This document shows positions 17,740-25,330 of a stretch of DNA of 64,000 nucleotides, piece by piece. Source of the stretch: CATOSP01 sp965205385 (lineage in GTDB: Bacteria; Chloroflexota; Dehalococcoidia; Lucifugimonadales; UBA3495). The notes below the pieces were generated by a model, which saw nothing but the letters and a program-made list of their open reading frames with translations, made no database searches and was not told the DNA's origin. The DNA is taken from assembly GCA_965205385.1 (NCBI GenBank), contig CBDBGS010000008.1, positions 1,860,001 through 1,924,000 on the forward strand, written 5' to 3'. Within the stretch, counting starts at the first letter, position 1. The number at the start of each line of letters is the position of its first letter. The translations under genes and the position numbers were made by a program.

Positions 17740-18834
17740 TTACCAGGGAGGGTCGAATGGCTCCTCGTTGACCTCTTTGACCAGGCCCATCAGGTGGCCA
17801 AGTACCTCGATCCGTTCATTCAATTTGGGAGCGGTTAAGCCAGTGCGCCCCATCGCCCGGTAGCGAAGAGATGCCGATAGTGTGTCCACTCCCGCGTCAC
17901 GGTAGGCGCGGATGCGGTCCTTGACCATTTCGTCGGTGCCCAGCAGGTTGGACTTGAGGACCATCTCCGACGGGACGAGCTTCCGGGCTTCGTCTCTCCG
18001 CCCGTCGATCCAGAGGCTTTGCACTTCCTTGGCCTCATCGGCGAATCCCGCCCGGCTGTATGCGGCGTTGTAGAAGTTGAACTGGCGAGACCCCATGGCG
18101 CCGAGGCTGAAAGCCAACCCCGGCTTGAGCGCTTCCACAGCTTCGTCGACATCGTCGGTGAACAGCACCGTCCCGCCCACCTGCAGGTCGATGTCCGACA
18201 TAGACCTGCCCGCTTTCCGCGCTCCGTCCTGAATATGGTCGAAGAATGCGTCCGCGTGTTCGGGCATGAAGGACGTGCCCTTCCAACCGTCGGCCATCTC
18301 ACCCGTCAACCGCAGGTTCCTGGGTCCCAGGGAGGCGATGTAGATTGGGATATCGGGCATCGCCGGGGACTCGGTGCGTATGGACTTGCCCTGCCCTTCC
18401 CGCACGGGCAATCGGTGGTTTCTTCCCTGATATGCCACCCGTTGCCCGGAGAAGACCTGCTTCATGATTTCGATGGTCTCGCGGGTGCGGCCAATGGGAT
18501 CGTCGAATATCACCCCGTGAAACCCCTCGATGACCTGGGGTCCGCTGGCGCCGATTCCCAACAGGAACCTGCCATCGGACATGGAATTAAGAGACATGGC
18601 GGTCATCGCCGTGTTGGTTGGGGTGCGGGTGCCTATCTGGAGCACTCCCGTTCCCAGCTTGATTGTGGACGTCTTGGCTGCCAGGTACGCCAGCGGCGTT
18701 GCGCCGTCGAAACCCCAGGCTTCCGGGGACCAGATGCTATCTACCCCCAAACGTTCGGCCTCGATGGCGAAGGTTGACAGTTCGTCCCAGTCCGCGACGG
18801 CATAACCATGGATGAAACCCGTGGAGACCCGCAC
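17740..18834 (-). CDS. LLM-class flavin-dependent oxidoreductase
   Basis: 364 residues from GTG, preceded by a strong AGGAGG. Barrel motifs: EAERLGVDSIWSPEAWGFD, STIKLGTGVLQIGTRTPTNTA, LNSMSDGRFLLGIGASGPQV and IYIASLGPRNLRLTGEMADG. The last two are typical of F420-dependent glucose-6-phosphate dehydrogenase/reductase-like members, so F420 rather than FMN may be the cofactor. The extended C-terminus (about 100 residues) contains a DxMVKDRIRAYRDAGVDTL-type segment that closes the barrel. First gene of the minus-strand catabolic group. Confidence 0.9.
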   Translation of the reverse strand: MRVSTGFIHGYAVADWDELSTFAIEAERLGVDSIWSPEAWGFDGATPLAYLAAKTSTIKLGTGVLQIGTRTPTNTAMTAMSLNSMSDGRFLLGIGASGPQVIEGFHGVIFDDPIGRTRETIEIMKQVFSGQRVAYQGRNHRLPVREGQGKSIRTESPAMPDIPIYIASLGPRNLRLTGEMADGWKGTSFMPEHADAFFDHIQDGARKAGRSMSDIDLQVGGTVLFTDDVDEAVEALKPGLAFSLGAMGSRQFNFYNAAYSRAGFADEAKEVQSLWIDGRRDEARKLVPSEMVLKSNLLGTDEMVKDRIRAYRDAGVDTLSASLRYRAMGRTGLTAPKLNERIEVLGHLMGLVKEVNEEPFDPPW

Positions 18835-19248
18835 TCAGCTCCTCCTAATTTAGCGTCGGAAATTTGAACACTCAATCGCTCTGGAAAGTCTGTCACGAAG
18901 GCCCAACCTGTTCCCACACTTCTGGCAGCGTCCTTCTTGTCGCCACTGCCGCCGTATTCGTTCCCTTTCGTCGCTCTCCACCGCTGCCGCTTCAACTCTG
19001 TAATCTCAGCAACCAGGGCTTCCACCGAAGAGACCGCCGGCCAGCCGTCTTCTTCACATCGGAAAAACGACCCTAACAGAACACCATTGCTCTCCAAAGT
19101 GCGAGCTAAACCAATACCAAGGTGAAATACGCATATGTAGGAAGTCATCGGCGGCGCCGGACCACCCTCCAGGTACAGGTGGAAGAGCTTCACCTGTGGC
19201 GCCTGAGCCAATCTTCATCGCCCCGCAAATGTAGATTCCACCTTGGCT
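18835..19248. other. Intergenic stretch with an unrecognised minus-strand frame
   Basis: A TTG-initiated minus-strand frame (19211 to 18741) covers it and ends inside the flavin oxidoreductase gene. Its middle part (for example EALVAEITELKRQRW) looks somewhat protein-like, but the start lacks a ribosome site and the end overlaps a strong gene by about 90 bases. I treat it as unproven; it may be a decayed small gene. Confidence 0.35.
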
Positions 19249-21195
19249 TTAGTTTAGTACGCTGCCAGTTGGCGAGAACGCCAGCGGGTGACCAGCGATG
19301 TTCATAGTGAGGAGCAATTCTTTCTCCGAGACTCCTAGAAAATGTACCCTTTCCCTCTCTTCAACTACGAAGACATCCCCATCCGGTGAGAACGAAATTG
19401 ACGACAAGGCTGACCTAGAAATCTCCCTCTCGTCCACCAGATCCCAATTGACGACTAACCAAGTGAATATCGTTCCACGGGAACTAACAGCCACGAACAA
19501 CGGACCATCGGCTGAAAATGCAAGATCGTTAAACCGTTCCCCGGACTCGGTGCGATGAGTGAACCCTACTCTGCCGGTTTCGACATTGCATACCCAGACG
19601 AATCCTTGCGAATTGGAACTATCCGAGCCGCATAAAGCAAGCCAACTTCCCTTTGGCGAAAAGGACATGGATGTCGGCCATGCCCTTTCATCTCCAGCCG
19701 GAAGGGGAATCGACTTCACAAGCCTGTGGTTGGCGGCACTCCAGATTTGGACAGGGCCACCGACGACACTAGCCAATAACCGACTATCTGGGGAAAATGC
19801 GACCGGTGAGAAAGAAGTCTTTGATCCTGACTCTAGCTCAAATTCCCCTTCCAGGTTCCCATCATCCACAGTCCAAGACCACACGCCATCATTTTCTGAC
19901 CCGGCGGATCCGCTTCCGGCTATGGATAAGCCGTTAGGAGAAAAGGCCACAGAGTGTATGTCCAATTCATCACGCGCCTGTGGCACTGTTAACTCACGCA
20001 CCATTTCACGATTTCCCACACGCAACAGAGCCAGACCATGCAACCCCGCGACTGCCAATAAAGTCCCATCAGGGGAAAAGTCGAACCCAAAAGCGAATCT
20101 CGCTGCTTCGCTATTGTTTTCCCATAACCGTGCGGTGCAATAAGCGGTGAAGCCTAGATCTGATGCCTCTTCAATGGCCCTGCAAATTGCGGGAAAATCT
20201 TGCGCATCGTCCAAGAGACCCAACCCTTGTCTGCGGCAGCTTTCCGGCTCTTCATCGACCTCGGATGGAAAAGAAAGCAACGTTGCCAAGGGTGCCCGCG
20301 GGTCCCGTAGCTTAGCTCTGAATTCGTCCCTCTCTGCCTGAATCTCACGGGTGAGGTGGGTCAGGACATCGCCAGTCCTAGGCACGCTCAGCAACTCCGG
20401 CTCGAGAGACGCCTTGGCAAAGTAGAAATAGTCCGATTCGATGGCTTCAACAAGGCTCTCCTCCATATCCCGAGTCCGGCCTGTAGAAGCACCATGAATG
20501 GCGTGCTGATAACGAGCCTCGTTCCATTCCGGGTCTAAAGTTATCGCTTCGGTAGTCGCCCGATACGCCTCTTCCAATTCCCCGCTGTTGCGTTGGATGT
20601 AACCGAGACTGAGCCAAGACATGGCCGCATGATGCCTGGAATAGGGTTCTGCAAGCGCGGCTGCCTCCCTGAAGCACATGAGGGCGTCGTCGGAGTTGCC
20701 CTTCTCGAAGAAAAGAATTGTTCCTATGCTATGGGCTACGGAGAAGTCGCTAGGGTGTAACTCGATGGATGCCTGATAATCGTCCAGCGCCAGGTCCATC
20801 CACCGTTGCCGGTCTTGCGGTGTCCGGCTATCTACTCCGTTGCCGTACATATCGTTGCCGCGCTCCCTGAGCTCTTCTGCCTGGGTAGCCCTGGGATGGC
20901 GGAGAGCCACAAGGACGTCTCGAAGTAGTTCATTCGTCTGTTCCTGTCGCCACGCAATCTCTGCTAAGCCCCAGGACAGGGTGTCATTAAGTTGGTCCAG
21001 TTGACCGCTGACCATTTCAAGAGAAGAGGTCAGCGACTCCTCCAGGTCTGCCAGGCGCAACCCAAGGTGGGTGAACCCCTGGTCCACGGCATTTGCGGTA
21101 AATTGTTGCGTGCGGACCATGCCGCGAAGGCCGTTCTCTACTTCTACTCCGAACAGGTGCTGCTGGTACACTTCATCGAGCACCGTATATTTCAT
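19249..21195 (-). CDS. Coiled-coil/TPR/WD40 multidomain protein
   Basis: 648 residues, no signal peptide or membrane helix. Residues ~1-100 are helical with heptad-like repeats (DLEESLTSSLEMVSGQLDQL, WRQEQTNELLRDVLVAL), followed by the RATQAEELRERGNDMYGNG linker and a TPR block (~105-280; ALDDYQASIELHPSDFSVAH, AYRATTEAITLDPEWNEARY). From ~365 a WD40/YVTN-type propeller carries repeated FSPDG motifs (FDFSPDGTLLAVAG, VAFSPNGLSIAGSG, VAFSPDSRLLASV, MSFSPKGSWLALCG, LAFSADGPLFVAVS, ISFSPDGDVFVVEE). It is probably a scaffold or sensor; no enzyme domain is visible. The start codon is only 12 bases from a MITE and has no ribosome site. Confidence 0.85.
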   Translation of the reverse strand: MKYTVLDEVYQQHLFGVEVENGLRGMVRTQQFTANAVDQGFTHLGLRLADLEESLTSSLEMVSGQLDQLNDTLSWGLAEIAWRQEQTNELLRDVLVALRHPRATQAEELRERGNDMYGNGVDSRTPQDRQRWMDLALDDYQASIELHPSDFSVAHSIGTILFFEKGNSDDALMCFREAAALAEPYSRHHAAMSWLSLGYIQRNSGELEEAYRATTEAITLDPEWNEARYQHAIHGASTGRTRDMEESLVEAIESDYFYFAKASLEPELLSVPRTGDVLTHLTREIQAERDEFRAKLRDPRAPLATLLSFPSEVDEEPESCRRQGLGLLDDAQDFPAICRAIEEASDLGFTAYCTARLWENNSEAARFAFGFDFSPDGTLLAVAGLHGLALLRVGNREMVRELTVPQARDELDIHSVAFSPNGLSIAGSGSAGSENDGVWSWTVDDGNLEGEFELESGSKTSFSPVAFSPDSRLLASVVGGPVQIWSAANHRLVKSIPLPAGDERAWPTSMSFSPKGSWLALCGSDSSNSQGFVWVCNVETGRVGFTHRTESGERFNDLAFSADGPLFVAVSSRGTIFTWLVVNWDLVDEREISRSALSSISFSPDGDVFVVEERERVHFLGVSEKELLLTMNIAGHPLAFSPTGSVLN

Positions 21196-21207
21196 GCGGG
21201 TACCTAG

Positions 21208-21350
21208 TATTACAACGACGGTTTCTATGACAGGGTGATTTTCGCGACCGATTTGGACCTGAACCTATTGGCATGAGCGTACAGCGATTTCTCGCTCGTG
21301 GCCGAATACGAAGGATAAGACACCATATTTGGCAATCCGTCGTTGTAATA
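21208..21350. mobile_element. 143-bp MITE with IS701-like ends and CTAG duplication
   Basis: Perfect 14-base inverted repeats TATTACAACGACGG at 21208-21221 and 21337-21350 are flanked on both sides by CTAG (21204-21207 and 21351-21354). No coding capacity inside. The ends share the TAyTACA start and the CTAG duplication with the full IS701 element at 8723, so an IS701-type transposase probably mobilised it, though not necessarily that one since the inner repeat bases differ. It lies 12 bases upstream of the TPR-WD40 start codon. Confidence 0.82.
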
Positions 21351-21392
21351 CTAGGTCATTCCAAAATGGCTGCATAGCCATCGTCCTAGTAG

Positions 21393-22049
21393 TCAGTCAA
21401 CTTTGGAATCAAAAGGGTAAAGGCGGTGAAGTTTGGATCGGGCGTCTTGGGTTTTGAACCGCCAGTTGATACCAGTTCGGGCGGCGTTGCGCTCCCGCAC
21501 CAGCGCCTGGGTTTCCCGCCGGAGCGCCTGCTCGTCGGGGAGCCGCTGCTTCAGGCAAGAGCGGGACAGTACGCTGAACTCAATTTCCGCCATGTTCAAC
21601 CAACTGCCATGCTTTGGCGTGTAGTGGAACTCCAACCGTTTGGCAATCCGCCGGGCCTCGGCAGCCGGGAACGTCTCGTACAGCGACGCCGCGCGGTGGG
21701 TGTTCAGGTTGTCCAGGACCAGACGCACCACCGGGACCTCCGGATAGGCTTCATCCACCAGCCAGCGCATCTGAAGGGCGAAGTCCTGCATCGTGCGCCG
21801 CTGGGTCACTGCCACCTGCCGCCATCCTGCCAGCGGCTCGCAGGCTAGGAACAGGTTTCGAGTGCCCTCTCGGCGGTACTCGTAGTCCTGCCGCAGGGGG
21901 CGTCCCGGCTCAGGCGGCAGTGGGGGCCGAGTCTCCGCCAGCAACTGGGTGGAGGTCTCGTCAAAGCAGACCACCGGTCGTTGGGGATCATATGGCTCGG
22001 CGTACAGGTCCAGCACGTCCTCCATGTGGGCCACGAACTCGGCGCTCAC
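21393..22049 (-). CDS. IS630 transposase, catalytic DDE frame
   Basis: 218 residues. Catalytic acids are visible in VVCFDETSTQLL, VRLVLDNLNTH and WLNMAEIEFSVL, the DDE triad of IS630. It overlaps the end of the N-terminal frame by four bases, but the real join lies upstream at the A7 run, by -1 frameshifting or transcript slippage, as is common in this family. The stop codon lies in the terminal inverted repeat. Translation from the internal Met alone would give a protein without DNA-binding domain. Confidence 0.87.
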   Translation of the reverse strand: MSAEFVAHMEDVLDLYAEPYDPQRPVVCFDETSTQLLAETRPPLPPEPGRPLRQDYEYRREGTRNLFLACEPLAGWRQVAVTQRRTMQDFALQMRWLVDEAYPEVPVVRLVLDNLNTHRAASLYETFPAAEARRIAKRLEFHYTPKHGSWLNMAEIEFSVLSRSCLKQRLPDEQALRRETQALVRERNAARTGINWRFKTQDARSKLHRLYPFDSKVD

Positions 22050-22540
22050 CTTGGGGATGCACCACTCCTGCTTCTGCCACGGCTTGAGAGCGTTTTTTTG
22101 AGCCGTTTACGCACTCCCTCGTGGGACATGGTGGACGCCAACCCCAGCTCCACCACCTTGCCAGCCAGCAGGCGCAGGGTCCAGTGGTCGTGGCCTTCCG
22201 GCGCTGGGCTGCAGGCCAGCGCGATGAGGTGGGCTTCGCCCCGGTCGTCCAGCTTGCGGCGCCGGTTGACCTGGCGCCGGTCCCACAGGGCCCCGTCCAA
22301 CCCTTCCTCGGTAAAGCGCTGCTTAATCCGGTACACGGTGCCCAATGCCACATCTAGGGCCTCGGCCACCTTGGGAGCGGCCCAACCATCGTTGCTCTTG
22401 AGGAGAATCCGCGCCCTGGCGGTCACTCGGGCGGAGCTCTTCCCAACCCGAATCAGATTCTGGAGTTCTTCCCGTTGTTCCGGCGCCAACCGCACGGCGT
22501 ACTTATCCCTGATCATCACCGCCACCCCCAACATCACCAC
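22046..22540 (-). CDS. IS630 transposase, N-terminal DNA-binding frame
   Basis: 164 residues with paired helix-turn-helix segments of IS630 transposases: LIRVGKSSARVTARARILL, then APKVAEALDVALGTVYRIKQ and EGLDGALWDRR. The frame leaves the family consensus at an A7 run (minus-strand reading; bases 22093-22099), after RKRLKK. In the -1 frame the expected NALKPWQKQEWCIPKVSAEF follows and joins the catalytic part. The remaining zero-frame tail (TLSSRGRSRSGASPR) is not conserved-looking. A start slightly downstream (MIRDKYAVRL) is possible. Confidence 0.85.
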   Translation of the reverse strand: MVMLGVAVMIRDKYAVRLAPEQREELQNLIRVGKSSARVTARARILLKSNDGWAAPKVAEALDVALGTVYRIKQRFTEEGLDGALWDRRQVNRRRKLDDRGEAHLIALACSPAPEGHDHWTLRLLAGKVVELGLASTMSHEGVRKRLKKTLSSRGRSRSGASPR

Positions 22541-22611
22541 TTCATCCCCAGCAGTATACGACTATCGGCCAGTTTCCTGTATGACTTTCAACATCAAAGT
22601 TGACTGACTAC

Positions 22612-23665
22612 TAGTCTCCTTCCGTTACAGATACCCGGATAACGAAGTGGCATCTACGCCGGACGCATTATTATTGCACGGTTCATGGTTATCTCGGCAA
22701 ACCACTATTATGGCCGATACTATTCCAAAAAGTGTAGGTAATAGTACTTAGGCCGGAACCAGGCGGGCTCGGGACCGGATGGAGGGTCTCGCCCCTGAGA
22801 GAGACGGTCGTCGCTCACCAGCATGGAGTTGGGGACTCCGGCAACGTTCTTCACCCTTGGAGTGTCCTATATCTGGGTCTCATCCGCTCTAACTTTCCTT
22901 CCAACCGGTTGGCGTTCCCAAATACTCCAGGCTGTCGCGGGTACACCGTCATCTCTCGCCATCGTTCACGCGGATGGACCACCAATCGCCCAATCACCCC
23001 CAGGAGACCGGACAAACCCATCCAACCCTCAACACCAACCATCATATGAATCATCGAATCAAATAAATCACAGTTCAGACAACCCTCACTGACACCCGCC
23101 CCTTCCCTCCTCCGGCTACCTCCCCTACCATTATTGATTACCGTAATTACGTCGGCGCCCAAGTCCCGAACCTGCTCCCTGGCCCAATGTCCCAAAATGG
23201 CACGATTTGACCCCACCACAAAAAATCATAGCTTCAAACCACCCGAACACGTCCCGCCGGCCATATCCAAAATCTAAAGGATCAACCAAGCCAACACCAT
23301 GAGGATCGACACCAGCCTTGCAGCCCTGCGCTCCCAAATCCGCGCCCTCAGACCCAATCTCGCCCGACCGCTGGCCCAACCGCGCATCCAACGCATAGCC
23401 GATGAGATTTGCCTGGAGTGGTCCCGCTCCCAAGGCCGGCTGCCCGAGGCCAGGCATGTCTTCCGCGCCCTGCTCCCCTGGGCCGAATATTGTCCCCAAA
23501 TAGCCCCATGAAACGCTCATCGAGGTCCACTGCCGTTTGCAACAGGTTCATCAACCGTGAACAGTCACCGCGGGCCGGGGCCGAAGGGCTTTGGCGTGTA
23601 TAATTGCTGCGCAAAGTTCCCGGGCGGCTTCACCCGTGGACCTGGGACGAATAGGAGGTATTCTG
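22612..23665. other. Long intergenic stretch, strand-skewed, no recognised gene
   Basis: Over 1 kb between the IS630 element and the TPP enzyme. From about 22980 to 23310 the plus strand is strikingly C-rich and G-poor (runs such as CAACCCTCAACACCAACC). A 70-codon plus-strand frame at 23299-23511 begins MRIDTSLAALRSQIRALRP, without a ribosome site, and is not recognised. The region may hold a remnant gene or an untranslated RNA on either strand; nothing decisive is visible. Confidence 0.4.
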
Positions 23666-25321
23666 ATGACGATAAGCGTGGGAACTGGAATCGCGCAGAT
23701 TTTGAAGCAAGAAGGCGTGCAGTGGGTGTCCACATTTCCGGTCTGCCAGGTCAATAACTCCCTGGGCCGGGAAGGGATACCGATGGTCATGATGCGGGAC
23801 GACCGCTATGCCGTGGCGCTGGCGGACGCCTACTCCCGCATAAACGCGGGCACTTCCATCGGGGTGGCGACTTTCCAAGGCGGGGTCAACGCAGCCGGTC
23901 TGCAGGTAGCCTATGCGGGCATGGCGCAGGCCTACGAGGACGGTTCGCCGGTCCTCTGCATCACCGACGGCGTGCCCATAGGTTCCACCGAAAACAGCCA
24001 GTTCGACGTCACATCGAGCTTGAAGTCGGTGTCCAAATGGTACGGGTACCTGGACCAGCCGAGCCGGCTTCCAGAGTTCATGCGGCGGGCGTTCACCATG
24101 TTGCGCACCGGCAGGCCGGGCCCCGTGGTGTTGGCTATTCCGGATGCCCGCGCCCTTTACGACGAAACGGCGGACCCATACGTTCCGGTCAAAGGCTGGA
24201 AGTCGCTGCCCAACCCGGAGGATGTTGCGCAGGCTGTGGACTTGCTAATCGAGGCCAAGGACCCGTTGATCTACGCGGGAGAGGGGGTAATCTATGCCGG
24301 TGGGTCTGCCCAGCTCAAGGCCCTGGCCGAGTTGGCCAACGCTCCGGTGGTTACGACTCTCAAGGCCAAGGGAGCTTTCCCCGAGGACCATCCTCTCTTC
24401 GTTGGGGTGCGCGGCGGGCAGGTGGACCATTACCTGAACAAATGCGACGTGCTGCTGGCGGTGGGCTCTAGCCTTTCTCCAGGCAGGTTCAGCCACGGCA
24501 TCCCCAACGCCGTTGCCAAGAAGATCATCCACTGCAACGTAGACGAAATACACGTGAACAAGGTGTATCCGACGGCGGTGGCCCTCATCGGAGACGCCCG
24601 GTTTACTCTGGAGGCGCTGGAAAAGACCCTTTCCGAGAAGACCTCCGGCAACGGACGGGCTCCGGGCAGCGTGATGGCCGAAGTGAAGTCGGCTAGAGAC
24701 GAGGCGATGGCGCAATACCGCGAAGCGATGGCCTCCACCGACAGACCCATCAATCCCTACCGCGTCTACGCCGGTCTAATGGAAGTGCTGGACCCGCGGC
24801 GGTCCTTCGTCACCCACGAATCCGGAAACACTCGGGACCAGTTGAGCACGGTCTACGACACGCTGGTCCCGCGGGGTTTCCTCGGGTGGGGGAACGTGTC
24901 TTCCCTGGGGTTCAGCCTGGCGGCGACGATTGCGGCCAAGATTTCCTTCCCCGAGAACCATTGTGTGGCGGTTACGGGTGAAGCTGGCCTTGCGTACATG
25001 TTGGGGAACCTGGAAGTGCCTCTGCGCCAGAAACTGGGCATTACAATTGCCCATGTTAGCAACGGCGGCTTTGCCGGGTATGGCCCCGGATTCTGGGGCG
25101 ACGGCCACGACCCCTTCACCCACCGGGTCTTGGGGTACGACGAAGTGGACATGTCCCGGGTGATTGGGGAACTGGGTTACCACACCGAGCGAGTCACGGA
25201 GCCGTCGGAGGTGGGACCGGCGCTCAACAGGGCTCTGGCGGCCAACGACGCCAACCAGCCTTCCTATATCGAGTTCGTGTGCAGCCAATACCCGATCTAC
25301 GGCGGCTGGGTCGGTAGATAG
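23666..25321 (+). CDS. Thiamine pyrophosphate-dependent enzyme, acetolactate synthase-like
   Basis: 551 residues from ATG at 23666, chosen because GGAGG precedes it; an open frame extends upstream without support. It has the three-domain layout of the acetolactate synthase/benzoylformate decarboxylase family: an N-terminal domain (EGVQWVSTFPVCQVN), a central DHS-like domain (PLIYAGEGVIYAGG, LKAKGAFPEDHPLFVG) and a C-terminal TPP-binding domain. Two key sites are unusual: the position of the TPP-activating Glu reads RDDRYAVALADAY, with Asp, and the GDG metal/TPP motif reads GEAGLAY, although the downstream Asn of the motif (VSNGG) is kept at the right distance. The reaction cannot be inferred; 2-oxo-acid chemistry is likely. 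The gene ends nine bases from a convergent MFS gene. Confidence 0.85.
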   Translation: MTISVGTGIAQILKQEGVQWVSTFPVCQVNNSLGREGIPMVMMRDDRYAVALADAYSRINAGTSIGVATFQGGVNAAGLQVAYAGMAQAYEDGSPVLCITDGVPIGSTENSQFDVTSSLKSVSKWYGYLDQPSRLPEFMRRAFTMLRTGRPGPVVLAIPDARALYDETADPYVPVKGWKSLPNPEDVAQAVDLLIEAKDPLIYAGEGVIYAGGSAQLKALAELANAPVVTTLKAKGAFPEDHPLFVGVRGGQVDHYLNKCDVLLAVGSSLSPGRFSHGIPNAVAKKIIHCNVDEIHVNKVYPTAVALIGDARFTLEALEKTLSEKTSGNGRAPGSVMAEVKSARDEAMAQYREAMASTDRPINPYRVYAGLMEVLDPRRSFVTHESGNTRDQLSTVYDTLVPRGFLGWGNVSSLGFSLAATIAAKISFPENHCVAVTGEAGLAYMLGNLEVPLRQKLGITIAHVSNGGFAGYGPGFWGDGHDPFTHRVLGYDEVDMSRVIGELGYHTERVTEPSEVGPALNRALAANDANQPSYIEFVCSQYPIYGGWVGR

Positions 25322-25330
25322 ACCAGATTT

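Larger units (their letters stand above)
21389..22611 (-). mobile_element. IS630-family insertion sequence
   Basis: About 1223 bases with perfect terminal inverted repeats GTAGTCAGTCAACTTTG (21389-21405 and 22595-22611), flanked by TA as expected for IS630/Tc1-mariner elements; the identity extends to CTAG outside the ends. It contains a two-frame transposase on the minus strand. The perfect ends suggest a fairly recent arrival, 35 bases from the MITE. Confidence 0.88.

Noticed and set aside
18741..19211. 156-codon minus-strand frame
   Set aside because: TTG start without ribosome site, 90-base overlap with a flavin oxidoreductase gene and no recognisable family; kept only as a note on the intergenic entry.
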